NCBI GenBank assembly: GCA_003486645.1
Contig: DNGI01000009.1
Coordinates: 1 to 13,305, forward strand
DNA length: 13,305 nt
Reading direction: 5' to 3'
Origin: Cyanobacteria bacterium UBA11370
GTDB taxonomy: Bacteria > Cyanobacteriota > Cyanobacteriia > Cyanobacteriales > Coleofasciculaceae
The translations under genes were made by a program, and so were the position numbers. A model generated the notes under the pieces. That model saw only the letters and a list, made by a program, of their open reading frames with translations, had not been told where the DNA came from and made no database searches. Each line of letters begins with the position of its first letter. Position 1 is the first letter of the stretch. Shown piece by piece: positions 1-8,992 of the stretch.

Positions 1-22
1 GTTTGTTGTTTGTTGTTTGTTT
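1..22. repeat. Heptanucleotide tandem repeat (GTTTGTT)n
   Basis: Three consecutive GTTTGTT heptamers plus one base open the window and may extend beyond its left edge. The reverse complement is a rotation of CAACAAA, one of the two heptamers that make up the repeat inside the kinase gene at 5375-5440, so it is the same family. Such short tandemly repeated heptamers (STRR) are known from cyanobacterial intergenic DNA. No coding role is seen here. Confidence 0.75.
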
Positions 23-133
23 TCCCTGCGTCCTCGTGTCTTGCGTCTTGAATTTTCTTTTGGTGAGAATAAAGAAGCTAAAAATCACTTACACTAAGCT
101 TTCTGGCTTGAGTAAATTTTAAGAATGAAATAG

Positions 134-154
134 CCCTCCCCTGCAAGGAGAGGG
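134..154. other. Small inverted repeat downstream of the exported-protein gene
   Basis: CCCTCCCC and GGAGAGGG form an 8-bp stem with one mismatch around the loop TGCAA. It lies about 57 bp beyond the stop codon of the minus-strand gene at 211-564, so it could end that transcript. No clear T-run follows on either strand, so a terminator call is weak. It may equally be one copy of a dispersed palindromic repeat. The remainder of 1-210 shows no coding potential. Confidence 0.35.
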
Positions 155-210
155 AGTAATATAAACAATCAACCCGAAAACTCTTATTCAAAACTGCTAT
201 ATCCAGGATT

Positions 211-564
211 CTAGTTCTTACCTGTAATATCCTGAACCAATTCTTTGGCACTTTCGATCAAACCCTGATCAGGTTGAGATTCTTTGTATTCTGCATATTC
301 TTCTTCATACAACTTTTCTACACCTCTGATCGGGTCTTCTTGAAGTGCCTGGGTTGCTTCTTCATAAGCCATTTGTTTTTCTTTTTGTGACATTCCCAGT
401 TCGGTTTTATCACCTGATGGTGGAGTGGTTAAAGGGTTTTGAGATACGGCTAAAGCGGATGGATTGCCAAAAACAAATAAACCTGGTAAGGTCAACAAAA
501 AAACTAAACTAAAAACCAAAATTGCACTAAAAAATTGCTGGATTGTTCCTAAAAAACGTTGCAT
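211..564 (-). CDS. Small exported acidic protein of unknown function
   Basis: This 117-residue protein was not recognised as a named family. Residues 1-33 form a signal-peptide-like segment: a short basic start (MQR), then a long hydrophobic stretch. An Ala-Leu-Ala motif at residues 37-39 suggests cleavage after residue 39. The mature part starts with a Pro/Thr/Ser-rich linker (residues 43-50). It continues as a strongly charged, probably helical, acidic tail rich in Glu, Lys and Gln, with no cysteine. It is probably periplasmic or lumenal. The ATG start is well supported: AAGGAG (576-571) lies 6 nt upstream. The gene is divergent from the hybrid kinase, separated by a 487-bp gap. Cyanobacteria carry several families of small, stress-induced exported helical proteins, and this could belong to one of them, but the sequence gives no proof. 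Confidence 0.8.
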   Translation of the reverse strand: MQRFLGTIQQFFSAILVFSLVFLLTLPGLFVFGNPSALAVSQNPLTTPPSGDKTELGMSQKEKQMAYEEATQALQEDPIRGVEKLYEEEYAEYKESQPDQGLIESAKELVQDITGKN

Positions 565-773
565 TCCAATCTCCTTGTTCTTTATGGTTTGTTCAGGGTT
601 AAACTTGGGGAATCACTGATCAATACCCCTCTGTGCCCAATTTAATGATTGAGCTAAAGGATATGTTACGGTTTTTGTTACAGCTCTTACTTCTACCCGA
701 AGATATAAAATACTAGTTTCAATTGCCTTACCCAGAATTAAACAGATAGGAAGATGGAGGGAGTTTTTAGTAA

Positions 774-789
774 GGTGGCAGTGCCCACC
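774..789. other. Palindrome GGTGGCAGTGCCCACC
   Basis: GGTGGC and GCCCACC pair as a short stem around a 3-nt loop with one bulged C. It resembles dispersed GC-rich palindromes common in cyanobacterial intergenic DNA. Function is unknown, and it is too far from either gene for a clear terminator role. Confidence 0.35.
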
Positions 790-815
790 CTACATAGAGT
801 TCTGTGGAAGTTGTG

Positions 816-835
816 TAAAATCTAAAATCTAAAAA
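816..835. repeat. Heptanucleotide tandem repeat (TAAAATC)n
   Basis: TAAAATC is repeated twice and followed by TAAAAA, a 7-bp period. It is a second heptamer family beside GTTTGTT/CAACCAA and GGGGAGT elsewhere in the window. It is intergenic, and no function is evident. Confidence 0.5.
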
Positions 836-1051
836 GGTATTCCTTTCTCTTTTCTTCAGGGATATTCTTATTTAAGGGAATAACAAAACGCGATCGCACT
901 CCCTTGATTGCCTAATAATTCAATTCACCCTATAGTTCATCCCAATAATTATTTTGTCTCAAACAAATAACGTACCTAAATCTATAGGACTTTACGATAA
1001 AAATTGTTCTGAAAAGCTTAAATTTCTGGCAATCCCTGATTACCATGGGAT

Positions 1052-4000
1052 ATGATCTGGTTTTTCCAAGCTAGTTTGCGCGTGTCTATGTTGGAGTTTT
1101 TGACAAACCTACTGTTGCCCTACCTGTTGCTCCTCCAAGGACACTCTGACCTCTGGCAACCTGAATTACTAAGACTACATATTATTGCAGATTCTCTGAT
1201 TACTCTAGCTTACTATGCCCTAGGAGTAATCCTGATGTACATTGTCTATAAGCAGTACATTCTACCCCAAGGGTGGATACTCGGCTTGTGTGGAGTGTTG
1301 TTCATTGCTAGCGGTAGCACCCACCTAATAGACGTTTGGACGTTTTGGTATCCCGTGTACGGGTTATCGGGTGTGATTAAAGCGATCGCCGCCCTCATCG
1401 CTTGGTATGGTGTTGTCAAACTGGTCATGATTGCCGCACGGCTCGACAATCCAGAGGGTCAGGCTCTAGGATTGCTAGGGATGATGCGTGATATTGTCTA
1501 TTCTCTGCGTCATAGCATTACTTCACACCAACAAACTGAATTAGCTCTAAAAGCGAGTGAAGAGCGGTTAAGCTTGTTAATTGATGGGGTCAAGGATTAT
1601 GCGATTTACTTACTCGATTGTGAAGGGAATATTATTAGTTGGAATGCAGGTGCAGAACGCTTAAAGGGATATTCAGCACAGGAAATTATTGGTCAAAATT
1701 ACTGCCGTTTTTTTACTCCAGAAGATATCAAACAAGGAAAGCCAGAACAATCTTTACAAATAACAGCAGAAGTGGGTCGGTTTGAGGATGAAGGTTGGCG
1801 AGTACGCCGGGATGGTTCACTATTTTGGTGCAGTACAATTATTACAGCCCTCAAAAATGAATCCGGACAACTACGCGGGTTTGCTAAAGTAACACGGGAT
1901 AGTACGGAGCGCAAGCAAACAGAAATTCGCTTACAATTGCTAGAACGAGCGATCGCTGCCAGTAGTAATGGGATTGTGATTACTGATCCAACTCAACCCG
2001 ATAACCCCGTTATTTTTGTTAATCCAGGGTTTGAACGCATTACAGGTTACTCCGCCGAGGATGTTATTGGTCGAAACTGTCGTTTTTTACAGGGTTCAGA
2101 AAGAAATCAATCGGCTTTGAAGGAACTGCAAGCATCGCTAACAGAAGAACGAGATTGCCATATTATTCTCCGAAATTATCGCAAAGATGGCACACTGTTC
2201 TGGAATGAATTATCCATTTCTCCAGTCCGAGATGCCAGCGGGAAATTAACTCATTATCTAGGGGTTCAAACGGATATTACAGAACGCAAGCAGGCAGAGG
2301 AAGAACGCGATCGCTTTTTTACCCTCTCCCTGGATATGCTTTGTATTGCTGGTTTTGATGGCTATTTTAAGGAATTGAATCCAGCTTGGGAAAAAATTTT
2401 GGGTTTTACTCAAGCAGAGCTTTTAGGAAAACCTTACCTTGAATTTGTCCATCCCGATGACCAAGAGGCTACAATTGCTGAAGCTCAGAAATTAACAACA
2501 GGTGTCGATGCGATCGCCTTTGAAAATCGTTATCGTTGTAAAGATGGTTCCTACAGATGGATGGCGTGGAATGCCACTCCTTTTATTGAACAAGGATTAA
2601 TCTACTGCGTTGCTCACGATATTACCAAACGCAAGCAAACTGAAGCTGCACTCCGAGAAAGTGAAGAACGTTGGCAATTAGCGCTGCGCGGAAATAATGA
2701 TGGGATTTGGGATTGGAATCTCAAAACCAATGATGTCTTTTTCTCGGCGCGATGGAAGGAAATGTTGGGCTATGAAGACCATGAAATTGCTAATCATATT
2801 GATGAATGGAGTAAACGAGTTCATCCGGATGATTTGAGGTGCGTAAGACAAGCTATTCAAGATCATTTTGCCAAAAAAACTCCGTTTTACATCAGTGAGC
2901 ATCGGGTTCTGTGCAAAGATGGTAACTACAAATGGATTCTGGATCGGGGTCAAGCCCTTTGGGATGACGAGGGAAACCCGGTACGGATGACAGGTTCCCA
3001 TACTGATATTACTGAGCGCAAGCAGACAGAAGAAGCGCTGAACTATTCCCAGTCTCTCTTAGCTGGAGTGTTGAATAGTTCCTTAGATGGTGTGATGGCG
3101 TTTGAGTCAGTTCGGGATACTCAGGGCACGATTATTGATTTTAAGTGGCTTTTGATTAATCCAGCCGCTGAAAAAATGGTAGGGCGGACAAGTCATGAAC
3201 TAGTGGGTAAGTGTTTACTCAAAGAAATGCCTGGAAATCGAGAAACAGGATTGTTTGATTTGTATGTTCAGGTTGTTGAAATTGGGAAACCGTTAGAACA
3301 GGAATTTTATTACGAACACGAACAGGTAAAAGCCTGGTTTCATATTGCCGCTGTTAAGTTGGATGATGGGTTTGCGGTGACATTCTGTGATATTACTCAG
3401 CGTAAACACGCTCAGGAGGAACTTCAACAACAACGGGACTTCCTGAATATTGTGGTAGAGACAGCTAGCGAAGGGATTACTGTTAGTGACGAGACCGGAA
3501 ACTTCTTTATCTATAATTCTTATATGCAGGAGATTACAGGGTACTCCCGTGAGGAGGTTCATAACTCCGGCTTACTGACCCTACTCTATCCTGAGCGTAT
3601 CTACCGCGCTAAAGCCTATGCCTCTTTGCAAGCTGCACTGCAAGGACAGGATGTTAATCATCAAGAGTGGCAAATTACCCGCAAGGATGGCAAGCAGCGG
3701 AGTGTCTTGATCTCGACGAGAACCTTGAGTTACAATCAGCATCGCTGGCTACTCGCTACCGTTGGAGATATTAGCGATCGCAAACGCGCCGAACAAGAAC
3801 AACGAGAAGCCGAAGCCGCCATCCGTGCCTTATATCGAGTCGCTTCAGCGCCAAAACTCACCTTTGACAAACGCTTACAAGGGTTGTTGGCAATGGGACG
3901 GCGACACTTGGGTCTTGACATTGGCGTGCTTTCATGTATTCAAGGGTCACGCTATGAAGTAATTGCAGCTCAAGTCCCGCCTCGGTTTTCTCTGGAAATG

Positions 4001-6967
4001 AAGGCTGGAGATGTTTTTGATTTAGATCAGACGATTTCCCGCGAAACGATCCAAGCCAAAGAACCCATTTGTTTCGAGTCAGTTACAGATTCTAACTGGA
4101 GTAATCATTCGAGCTGTATCCCCTTCCCAATCCAATCTTACATCGGGATGCGCGTGATGGTCGGTGGACTTCCTTACGGAACGCTCAACTTTGCCAGCTT
4201 GCACCCCCGATCTTTACCCTTTAAAACCAGCGATCGCCAACTCTTAAAACTGATGGCACAATGGGTCGGTAATGAGATCGAACGGACTTCAGCCAAAACT
4301 GCCCTAGAACGGCAACTGCAACGGGCGCTACTACTCGAACGCATTACCCAAGAAATTCGCCAAAGCCTAGATACTAAACAAATCTTCCAAACCGCCGCCA
4401 CTCAAATTGGTCAAGCGTTTGGGGTAAATCGCTGCTTGATTCACAGCTATATTATTGAACCAACTCCCAAAATCCCTTTAGTGGCAGAGTATTTAGAATC
4501 AGGGTACGAATCCATGATGGGTTTGGAAGTTCCGATTATCGGCAATCCTCATGCCCAACAAGTACTCTCCCAAGATCATGTTGTGGTTTCCACAGATGTG
4601 TACACTGATCCCTTGCTCAAAGATACCTCCGCCATCTGCCATCACATTGGACTCAAATCCATGCTATCCGTCCGCACCTCCTATCAAGGAGAGACGAATG
4701 GTATTATTGGTGTTCATCAGTGCGATCGCTTCCGTGAATGGACAAATGATGAAATCGAACTCCTAGAAGCGGTGGCGGCACAAGTGGGAATTGCCCTCGC
4801 TCAAGCTGAACTATTAGCTCAAGAGAAACAGCGACGGGAAGAATTAACGATCAAAAACCTGGCGTTATACAAAGCTAAACGAGAAGCCGAAGTCGCTAAT
4901 CGAGCGAAGAGTGAATTCCTCGCCATGATGAGTCACGAAATCCGCACGCCGATGAATGCGGTGATTGGCATGACCGGACTGTTGTTGGATACCCAACTCA
5001 CACCCCAACAGCGAGACTTTGTGAATACGATCAGTAGTAGTGGTGAAACCCTACTCACTATTATTAACGATATTCTCGATTTCTCTAAAATTGAGTCGGG
5101 CAGATTGGAGTTAGAAGAGCAACCCTTTGAGTTGCGACTTTGTGTTGAGGAAGCCTTAGATTTAGTAGTCTCCCAAGCGGCGACGAAAGGATTGGAACTT
5201 GCCTACCTGATTGAACCAGGTACTCCCTCAATCTTTATCGGTGATATTACCCGTCTGCGCCAAATCTTAGTTAACCTCCTCAGTAATGCGGTGAAGTTTA
5301 CCGAAAAAGGAGAAGTCGTTGTTTCCGTTTCCTCCATTCCAACCAACAAGGGAGTGGGGAGTGGGGAGTGGGGACAACCAACAACAAACAACCAACAACA
5401 AACAACCAACAACAAACAACTAACAACCAACACCCAACAAAATTACGAAATCCAATTTGCGGTTCGGGATACGGGAATTGGTATTCCTCCTGAACGAATG
5501 AATCGCTTATTTAAGCCTTTCAGTCAGGTTGATGCGTCGATGACTCGTCATTATGGTGGTACGGGATTGGGGTTAGCCATCAGCAAGCGGTTGTGCGAAC
5601 TGATGGGGGGTCAGATGTGGGTTGAGAGTCGGGTTGGGGAAGGGTCTACCTTTTACTTTACGGCGATCGCTCAGTCGGTTCCGAGTTCGGCGATCGTTGA
5701 TTTATATGTGGCTCAACCGGAGTTAACCGGAAAACGGCTCCTTGTCGTTGATGATAATGCCACTAACCGCCAAATTCTCACCTTGCAAGCCCAATCCTGG
5801 GGGATGGACGTTAAAGCAGCAGAGTCGGGTCTGCAAGCGCTAGATTGGTTGACGGATGGAGAGCGGTTTGATATTGCGGTTCTGGATCTGCAAATGCCCC
5901 AGATGGATGGTTTGAGTCTGGCAAGTAGTATCAAATTTTTACCCACTTGTCAAGAACTGCCGTTAGTGATGCTGAGTTCTGTGGGTCGGCAACCGCTGGA
6001 AACACGCCAGGAAGGGGCAAATTTTGCTGCCTTTCTGACCAAACCGATTAAGCAATCCCAGCTCTATAATATGCTTATCGGGATTTTAGGCCGACAGCGA
6101 ATCTCAGTTCGCCCCAGCAATACAGCCGTAGGACTATTAAACTCACCGTTAGCCCAGCCCCTACCCCTACGGATTTTACTGGTGGAGGACGTGGCGGTCA
6201 ACCAGAAGGTGGCTCGCCAAATGTTGCAGCGGTTGGGCTATCGGGCTGATGTCGCCAATAACGGACAAGAGGCACTCGAATCCTTGCGCCGTCAGTCTTA
6301 TAATGTGGTCTTTATGGATGTCCAAATGCCGGAAATGGATGGATTGGAGGCGACTCGTCGCATCCGCGAGGAATGGTCATCTCCGTCCCAACCTTGGATT
6401 ATTGCGATGACGGCCCATGCCATGCAGGGCGATCGGGAACAGTGCCTGCGGGTGGGTATGAATGACTATATCAGCAAGCCAATTCGACCGGAAGCGATTG
6501 TCCAAGCGCTGAATACGTATTTTCAAGTTCATCATCAAGCTACGTCCCCAACCTTTGGCATGAAGCAGGAACTCTCTCCAATTGAGGCAGTCTTGGACTC
6601 AATTGAAGTACCCCCGATTGATGCTCAGGTGCTGGAAGCGTTGAGAGAGATTGCTGGGGATGATTTTGAGGGATTGCTGGCTGAAGTGATTGATAGTTAT
6701 TTAGAAGACTCACCTCCTAGGGTAGAGGCGATTGGTGAGGCGATCGCTCATGAAGATGCTAAAGCCCTGCAACAATCCGCTCATGCCTTGAAGTCATCAA
6801 GTTTAACGATTGGTGCAACCTCGCTGTCTCGGCTTTGTGCTGCACTGGAAGCCATGGGTCGTAATGGGACAACGGACGGTGCGGCTACCTTATTATCACA
6901 GCTTGAGATGGAGTATGAGCGAGTCAAGGTGGCTTTGGAACGAGAGCATCCCAGGAGAGAAGGATGA
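1052..6967 (+). CDS. Membrane hybrid histidine kinase with ethylene-receptor-like, LOV/PAS, GAF, two REC and HPt domains
   Basis: A 1971-residue sensor. Residues 40-128 are a three-helix ethylene-receptor-like membrane domain: D47, Y54 and H91 match ETR1 D25, Y32 and H69 at a constant offset of 22, but S87 replaces the copper ligand Cys65. Six PAS-type domains follow (about 171-290, 293-415, 417-528, 537-658, 665-785, 794-911). The second is a LOV domain with GRNCRFLQG (photoactive C343) and flavin-contacting N375, N385 and Q406. GAF domains lie at about 920-1078 and 1096-1254. The kinase core has phosphoacceptor H1295 (SHEIRTP), N-box N1408/N1412, G1 box D1473-G1477, and G2 box 1502-1510. 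Receivers use D1612 and D1756, and the HPt uses H1911. A repeat-encoded Thr/Asn/Gln insert occupies about residues 1430-1464. The start is uncertain because no Shine-Dalgarno is seen; ATG at 1088 is an alternative that keeps all domains. The gene overlaps the cyclase gene by 4 nt. Confidence 0.95.
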   Translation: MIWFFQASLRVSMLEFLTNLLLPYLLLLQGHSDLWQPELLRLHIIADSLITLAYYALGVILMYIVYKQYILPQGWILGLCGVLFIASGSTHLIDVWTFWYPVYGLSGVIKAIAALIAWYGVVKLVMIAARLDNPEGQALGLLGMMRDIVYSLRHSITSHQQTELALKASEERLSLLIDGVKDYAIYLLDCEGNIISWNAGAERLKGYSAQEIIGQNYCRFFTPEDIKQGKPEQSLQITAEVGRFEDEGWRVRRDGSLFWCSTIITALKNESGQLRGFAKVTRDSTERKQTEIRLQLLERAIAASSNGIVITDPTQPDNPVIFVNPGFERITGYSAEDVIGRNCRFLQGSERNQSALKELQASLTEERDCHIILRNYRKDGTLFWNELSISPVRDASGKLTHYLGVQTDITERKQAEEERDRFFTLSLDMLCIAGFDGYFKELNPAWEKILGFTQAELLGKPYLEFVHPDDQEATIAEAQKLTTGVDAIAFENRYRCKDGSYRWMAWNATPFIEQGLIYCVAHDITKRKQTEAALRESEERWQLALRGNNDGIWDWNLKTNDVFFSARWKEMLGYEDHEIANHIDEWSKRVHPDDLRCVRQAIQDHFAKKTPFYISEHRVLCKDGNYKWILDRGQALWDDEGNPVRMTGSHTDITERKQTEEALNYSQSLLAGVLNSSLDGVMAFESVRDTQGTIIDFKWLLINPAAEKMVGRTSHELVGKCLLKEMPGNRETGLFDLYVQVVEIGKPLEQEFYYEHEQVKAWFHIAAVKLDDGFAVTFCDITQRKHAQEELQQQRDFLNIVVETASEGITVSDETGNFFIYNSYMQEITGYSREEVHNSGLLTLLYPERIYRAKAYASLQAALQGQDVNHQEWQITRKDGKQRSVLISTRTLSYNQHRWLLATVGDISDRKRAEQEQREAEAAIRALYRVASAPKLTFDKRLQGLLAMGRRHLGLDIGVLSCIQGSRYEVIAAQVPPRFSLEMKAGDVFDLDQTISRETIQAKEPICFESVTDSNWSNHSSCIPFPIQSYIGMRVMVGGLPYGTLNFASLHPRSLPFKTSDRQLLKLMAQWVGNEIERTSAKTALERQLQRALLLERITQEIRQSLDTKQIFQTAATQIGQAFGVNRCLIHSYIIEPTPKIPLVAEYLESGYESMMGLEVPIIGNPHAQQVLSQDHVVVSTDVYTDPLLKDTSAICHHIGLKSMLSVRTSYQGETNGIIGVHQCDRFREWTNDEIELLEAVAAQVGIALAQAELLAQEKQRREELTIKNLALYKAKREAEVANRAKSEFLAMMSHEIRTPMNAVIGMTGLLLDTQLTPQQRDFVNTISSSGETLLTIINDILDFSKIESGRLELEEQPFELRLCVEEALDLVVSQAATKGLELAYLIEPGTPSIFIGDITRLRQILVNLLSNAVKFTEKGEVVVSVSSIPTNKGVGSGEWGQPTTNNQQQTTNNKQLTTNTQQNYEIQFAVRDTGIGIPPERMNRLFKPFSQVDASMTRHYGGTGLGLAISKRLCELMGGQMWVESRVGEGSTFYFTAIAQSVPSSAIVDLYVAQPELTGKRLLVVDDNATNRQILTLQAQSWGMDVKAAESGLQALDWLTDGERFDIAVLDLQMPQMDGLSLASSIKFLPTCQELPLVMLSSVGRQPLETRQEGANFAAFLTKPIKQSQLYNMLIGILGRQRISVRPSNTAVGLLNSPLAQPLPLRILLVEDVAVNQKVARQMLQRLGYRADVANNGQEALESLRRQSYNVVFMDVQMPEMDGLEATRRIREEWSSPSQPWIIAMTAHAMQGDREQCLRVGMNDYISKPIRPEAIVQALNTYFQVHHQATSPTFGMKQELSPIEAVLDSIEVPPIDAQVLEALREIAGDDFEGLLAEVIDSYLEDSPPRVEAIGEAIAHEDAKALQQSAHALKSSSLTIGATSLSRLCAALEAMGRNGTTDGAATLLSQLEMEYERVKVALEREHPRREG
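5350..5440 (+). repeat. Heptamer repeats inserted in frame in the kinase ATPase domain
   Basis: From 5350 to 5374, GGAGTGG recurs with a 7-bp period (about 3.5 copies). It is followed directly by three exact copies of the 14-mer CAACCAACAACAAA (5375-5388, 5389-5402, 5403-5416), a variant copy (5417-5430) and a partial one (5431-5440). The 14-mer is two related heptamers. The tract stays in frame and encodes a Gly/Ser then Thr/Asn/Gln-rich loop between the N-box and the G1 box. The same repeat family occurs at 1-22 and 13286-13305. Confidence 0.9.
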
Positions 6968-7980
6968 GTGAACCTGATTTGCAGGAAAAAAAACCCCTGA
7001 TTCTGATCGTGGATGATGAAAAAACGTTGCGATTGGTACTGCGTCATGCGATGGAACAGGAGGGGTATCAGGTGCTTGAGGTTAATGATGGCGACCAATG
7101 TTTGGCGGTTTGTCAGCAGCAATTGCCGGATATTATCCTGTTGGATGCGATGATGCCTGTGGTGGATGGGTTTACCTGTTGCGCTCAATTGCATACCACA
7201 TTTGGGGAACAATGTCCTCCGATTTTGATGATTACGGGACTGAATAATCAGGAGTCTGTTGATCGGGCGTTTGAGGCAGGGGCGACGGATTATATTACTA
7301 AGCCGATTCACTGGGCGGTATTGCGACAGCGAGTACGCCGTTTACTTCAGACTCAATGGGCAATGGCACAGTTACGCCGTAAGATTGAGCATGAACGTTT
7401 GCTGATGGCTCAGTTAGAGGCGGCGAATCGGGAGTTGCAACGCCTTGCTTCGTTGGATGGGTTGACTCAAATTGCTAACCGTCGTTCGTTTGATGAATGT
7501 TTGCAGCACGAGTGGAAACGATTGGCACGGGAGAAAGCACCGTTGTCATTGATTCTGTGTGATATTGATTTTTTCAAAGCTTATAATGATACCTACGGGC
7601 ATCAAGCTGGGGATAAGTGCTTAAAAGAAGTTGCCCACATTTTACACCAGGCAGTGAGACGACCTGCGGATCTGGTTGCTCGTTATGGTGGTGAGGAATT
7701 TGTAATTATTTTACCCAATACTGAGGTTAAGGGAGCGGTTCTTGTTGCTCAGGCGATCCGGAGTAAGTTGCAAGCGGAAGCAATTCCTCATGCGGGGTCT
7801 CAGGCAAGTGGATGTGTTACCCTTAGCTTTGGGGTTGCTGGTATGATTCCTCGTCCGGGAACTTCGCCCAATGAGTTAATTGCGATGGCGGATCAAGCGT
7901 TGTATCAGGCTAAGTTGGAGGGACGCGATCGCGTGGTTTGCAATTTGGTTCAGGTTTCCCCGTCTATTCCTGAGAGATAA
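6964..7980 (+). CDS. Response regulator diguanylate cyclase (REC-GGDEF)
   Basis: A 338-residue two-domain protein predicted to make cyclic di-GMP from two GTP when its receiver is phosphorylated. The receiver (about residues 11-128) has D17/D18, phosphoacceptor D61, T91 and K113. A helical linker (129-160) leads to the GGDEF domain (about 161-328). The active-site motif is GGEEF at 242-246. Metal and substrate residues D200, N208 and D217 fall where PleD has D327, N335 and D344. An allosteric product-inhibition site RxxD (R233-P-A-D236) sits five residues before GGEEF, so an active, feedback-inhibited enzyme is expected. No EAL or HD-GYP domain is present. The start ATG overlaps the kinase stop (ATGA). 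AGGAG at 6953-6957 lies 6 nt upstream, so the two proteins are translationally linked and very likely partners in one phosphorelay. Confidence 0.95.
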   Translation: MSEPDLQEKKPLILIVDDEKTLRLVLRHAMEQEGYQVLEVNDGDQCLAVCQQQLPDIILLDAMMPVVDGFTCCAQLHTTFGEQCPPILMITGLNNQESVDRAFEAGATDYITKPIHWAVLRQRVRRLLQTQWAMAQLRRKIEHERLLMAQLEAANRELQRLASLDGLTQIANRRSFDECLQHEWKRLAREKAPLSLILCDIDFFKAYNDTYGHQAGDKCLKEVAHILHQAVRRPADLVARYGGEEFVIILPNTEVKGAVLVAQAIRSKLQAEAIPHAGSQASGCVTLSFGVAGMIPRPGTSPNELIAMADQALYQAKLEGRDRVVCNLVQVSPSIPER

Positions 7981-8015
7981 GAGATTTGGGCAAGAAGCCT
8001 AATAACCAATATTCA

Positions 8016-8044
8016 TAATAGGTCGTTTTTGTCAATACCTATTA
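8016..8044 (+). terminator. Possible terminator of the kinase-cyclase operon
   Basis: TAATAGGT (8016-8023) and ACCTATTA (8037-8044) form a perfect 8-bp stem around a 13-nt loop, 36 bp after the cyclase stop codon. The downstream plus strand is T-rich but lacks an uninterrupted T-run, and the stem is AT-rich, so intrinsic termination would be weak. Confidence 0.4.
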
Positions 8045-8192
8045 AGTCTTAATTTATTTTTGATTATAGAAAATCCAATTCTGGAAGTAGGAACTCCCAG
8101 AGAAGAAAGAATATAGTGGAATTTAGACTTGACACCCTATTGGGAAAATCCTACCACACCGACAAGCACTCGCAGGTAAAGGTTACATTTCC

Positions 8193-8930
8193 TTAGTTTT
8201 TGTCGTTGGATTTGCCCTTGTTCTTCAGCATTACACCGACTCCAAAGGAACCCAATGCTACTAACCCACCTACTGTACCGGGTTCGGGGACTTCGGTTTG
8301 TTCGTAACGATTTTCAACTAATGAAACGAATCCTACCCCTCTATTTTTCGCTGTAATTTCAAGTTTGTTCTCCACCCTTGCTTTGGACACGAGTTCTGTC
8401 AAATCCTCCCTATCGTTTAGGTAGTTTGGGGGATTAGTAACCATTAGCGAATCACTAGGATTAAGAAGAGACGTACCATCCGGTATATTTGTAATGCTCT
8501 GAGTAACTTTCGTGCTTACATTTCCATTAAGTAACGATCCAGGAGAACCTGCACCGTTGAACCTTAGTCTTGCAGCACTCAGTCGTTGGTTTGGGTCAAG
8601 AACTGTTACATCATAACCGAACAAAGCTGTTAGGCTTGATGGCGCAACTCTGCTTGGAGAACCAGCGGAAAAGGCTGTCTGGAACAGTAATCCAAAGGGG
8701 TCATTGTCAACAGTTCGGACGTTGATATTATTACAATCTCCAGGGGTTCCAACACCCGTAATCTGAACGCTACAAGTGAAGTTACTGAAGAGCTTGTCTC
8801 CAACAGTGATACTACCACCAGTACTGATCAGATTTGCTAGATTGAAGGTTGCTGCCTGAGCTGGAGCTGCTACCACTCCTAAAACAGTTGCGGTTGTAAA
8901 AGCGAGTGCTAATGTAGTTTTGCGAATCAT
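8193..8930 (-). CDS. PEP-CTERM sorting domain protein (pair A, second gene)
   Basis: A 245-residue exported protein. The signal peptide has the basic start MIRK, a hydrophobic core, and Ala-Gln-Ala before probable cleavage after residue 26. The C-terminus is a PEP-CTERM sorting signal: VPEPG at 214-218, a hydrophobic helix (about 222-235) and a basic tail. In this family an exosortase cleaves the tail and the protein is delivered to the surface or matrix. The middle part is not a recognised enzyme. It is clearly paralogous to the protein at 8993-9682: both share a (D)(K/R)xFSxFxC motif, an aligned second cysteine (C53 and C66 here), and a GYxxTxxDP stretch. These are the only two cysteines, suggesting a disulfide. 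AGGAGG (8940-8935) lies 4 nt before the ATG. With a 62-bp gap to the upstream paralogue and no promoter found in it, the two probably form an operon. Confidence 0.9.
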   Translation of the reverse strand: MIRKTTLALAFTTATVLGVVAAPAQAATFNLANLISTGGSITVGDKLFSNFTCSVQITGVGTPGDCNNINVRTVDNDPFGLLFQTAFSAGSPSRVAPSSLTALFGYDVTVLDPNQRLSAARLRFNGAGSPGSLLNGNVSTKVTQSITNIPDGTSLLNPSDSLMVTNPPNYLNDREDLTELVSKARVENKLEITAKNRGVGFVSLVENRYEQTEVPEPGTVGGLVALGSFGVGVMLKNKGKSNDKN

Positions 8931-8955
8931 GAGTCCTCCTAAGTGTTGAGTGCGA

Positions 8956-8987
8956 CTTTAAGGGATTTTGGGTTGCTCCCTTTAAAG
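8956..8987 (-). other. Intercistronic hairpin between the pair A PEP-CTERM genes
   Basis: CTTTAAGGGA (8956-8965) and TCCCTTTAAAG (8977-8987) form a 10-bp stem with one bulged base and an 11-nt loop. It begins 5 bp after the stop of the upstream gene (8993-9682) and ends 25 bp before the start codon at 8930. No T-run follows on the minus strand. It may be an attenuator, an RNA-processing or stability element, or a weak terminator that sets the ratio of the two proteins. Confidence 0.55.
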
Positions 8988-8992
8988 ATGAC

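Larger units (their letters stand above)
565..1051. other. Divergent intergenic region (small exported protein / hybrid kinase)
   Basis: This 487-bp gap should contain the promoters of the two divergent genes. No -35/-10 pair is convincing enough to call for either gene. It contains the palindrome at 774-789, a (TAAAATC)n heptamer tract at 816-835 and a HIP1 octamer GCGATCGC at 890-897. No open frame with a ribosome binding site or a recognisable RNA gene was seen. Confidence 0.5.

Noticed and set aside
1..22. The short tandem repeats considered as part of a CRISPR array.
   Set aside because: The units are heptamers without unique spacers; no 25-40 bp repeats with regular spacers occur anywhere in the window.
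665..690. GTTAC, GTTAC and CTTAC upstream of the small exported protein gene, which look like HLR1 (RpaB) or Pho-type direct repeats.
   Set aside because: The spacings are 12 and 9 bp and the orientation relative to the minus-strand gene is reversed, so they match neither the 10-bp HLR1 step nor the 11-bp arrays seen elsewhere in the window.
4606..4690. A Cys-His pair (residues 196-197 of the 1100s stretch, i.e. C1196-H1197) in the second GAF domain of the kinase, reminiscent of the bilin attachment site of cyanobacteriochromes.
   Set aside because: In bilin-binding GAF domains the Cys lies about ten residues before the hydrophobic strand that follows (V-K-A-N-L type); here it is only about five before L-K-S-M-L. 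No other chromophore motif was seen, so the domain is called a plain GAF.
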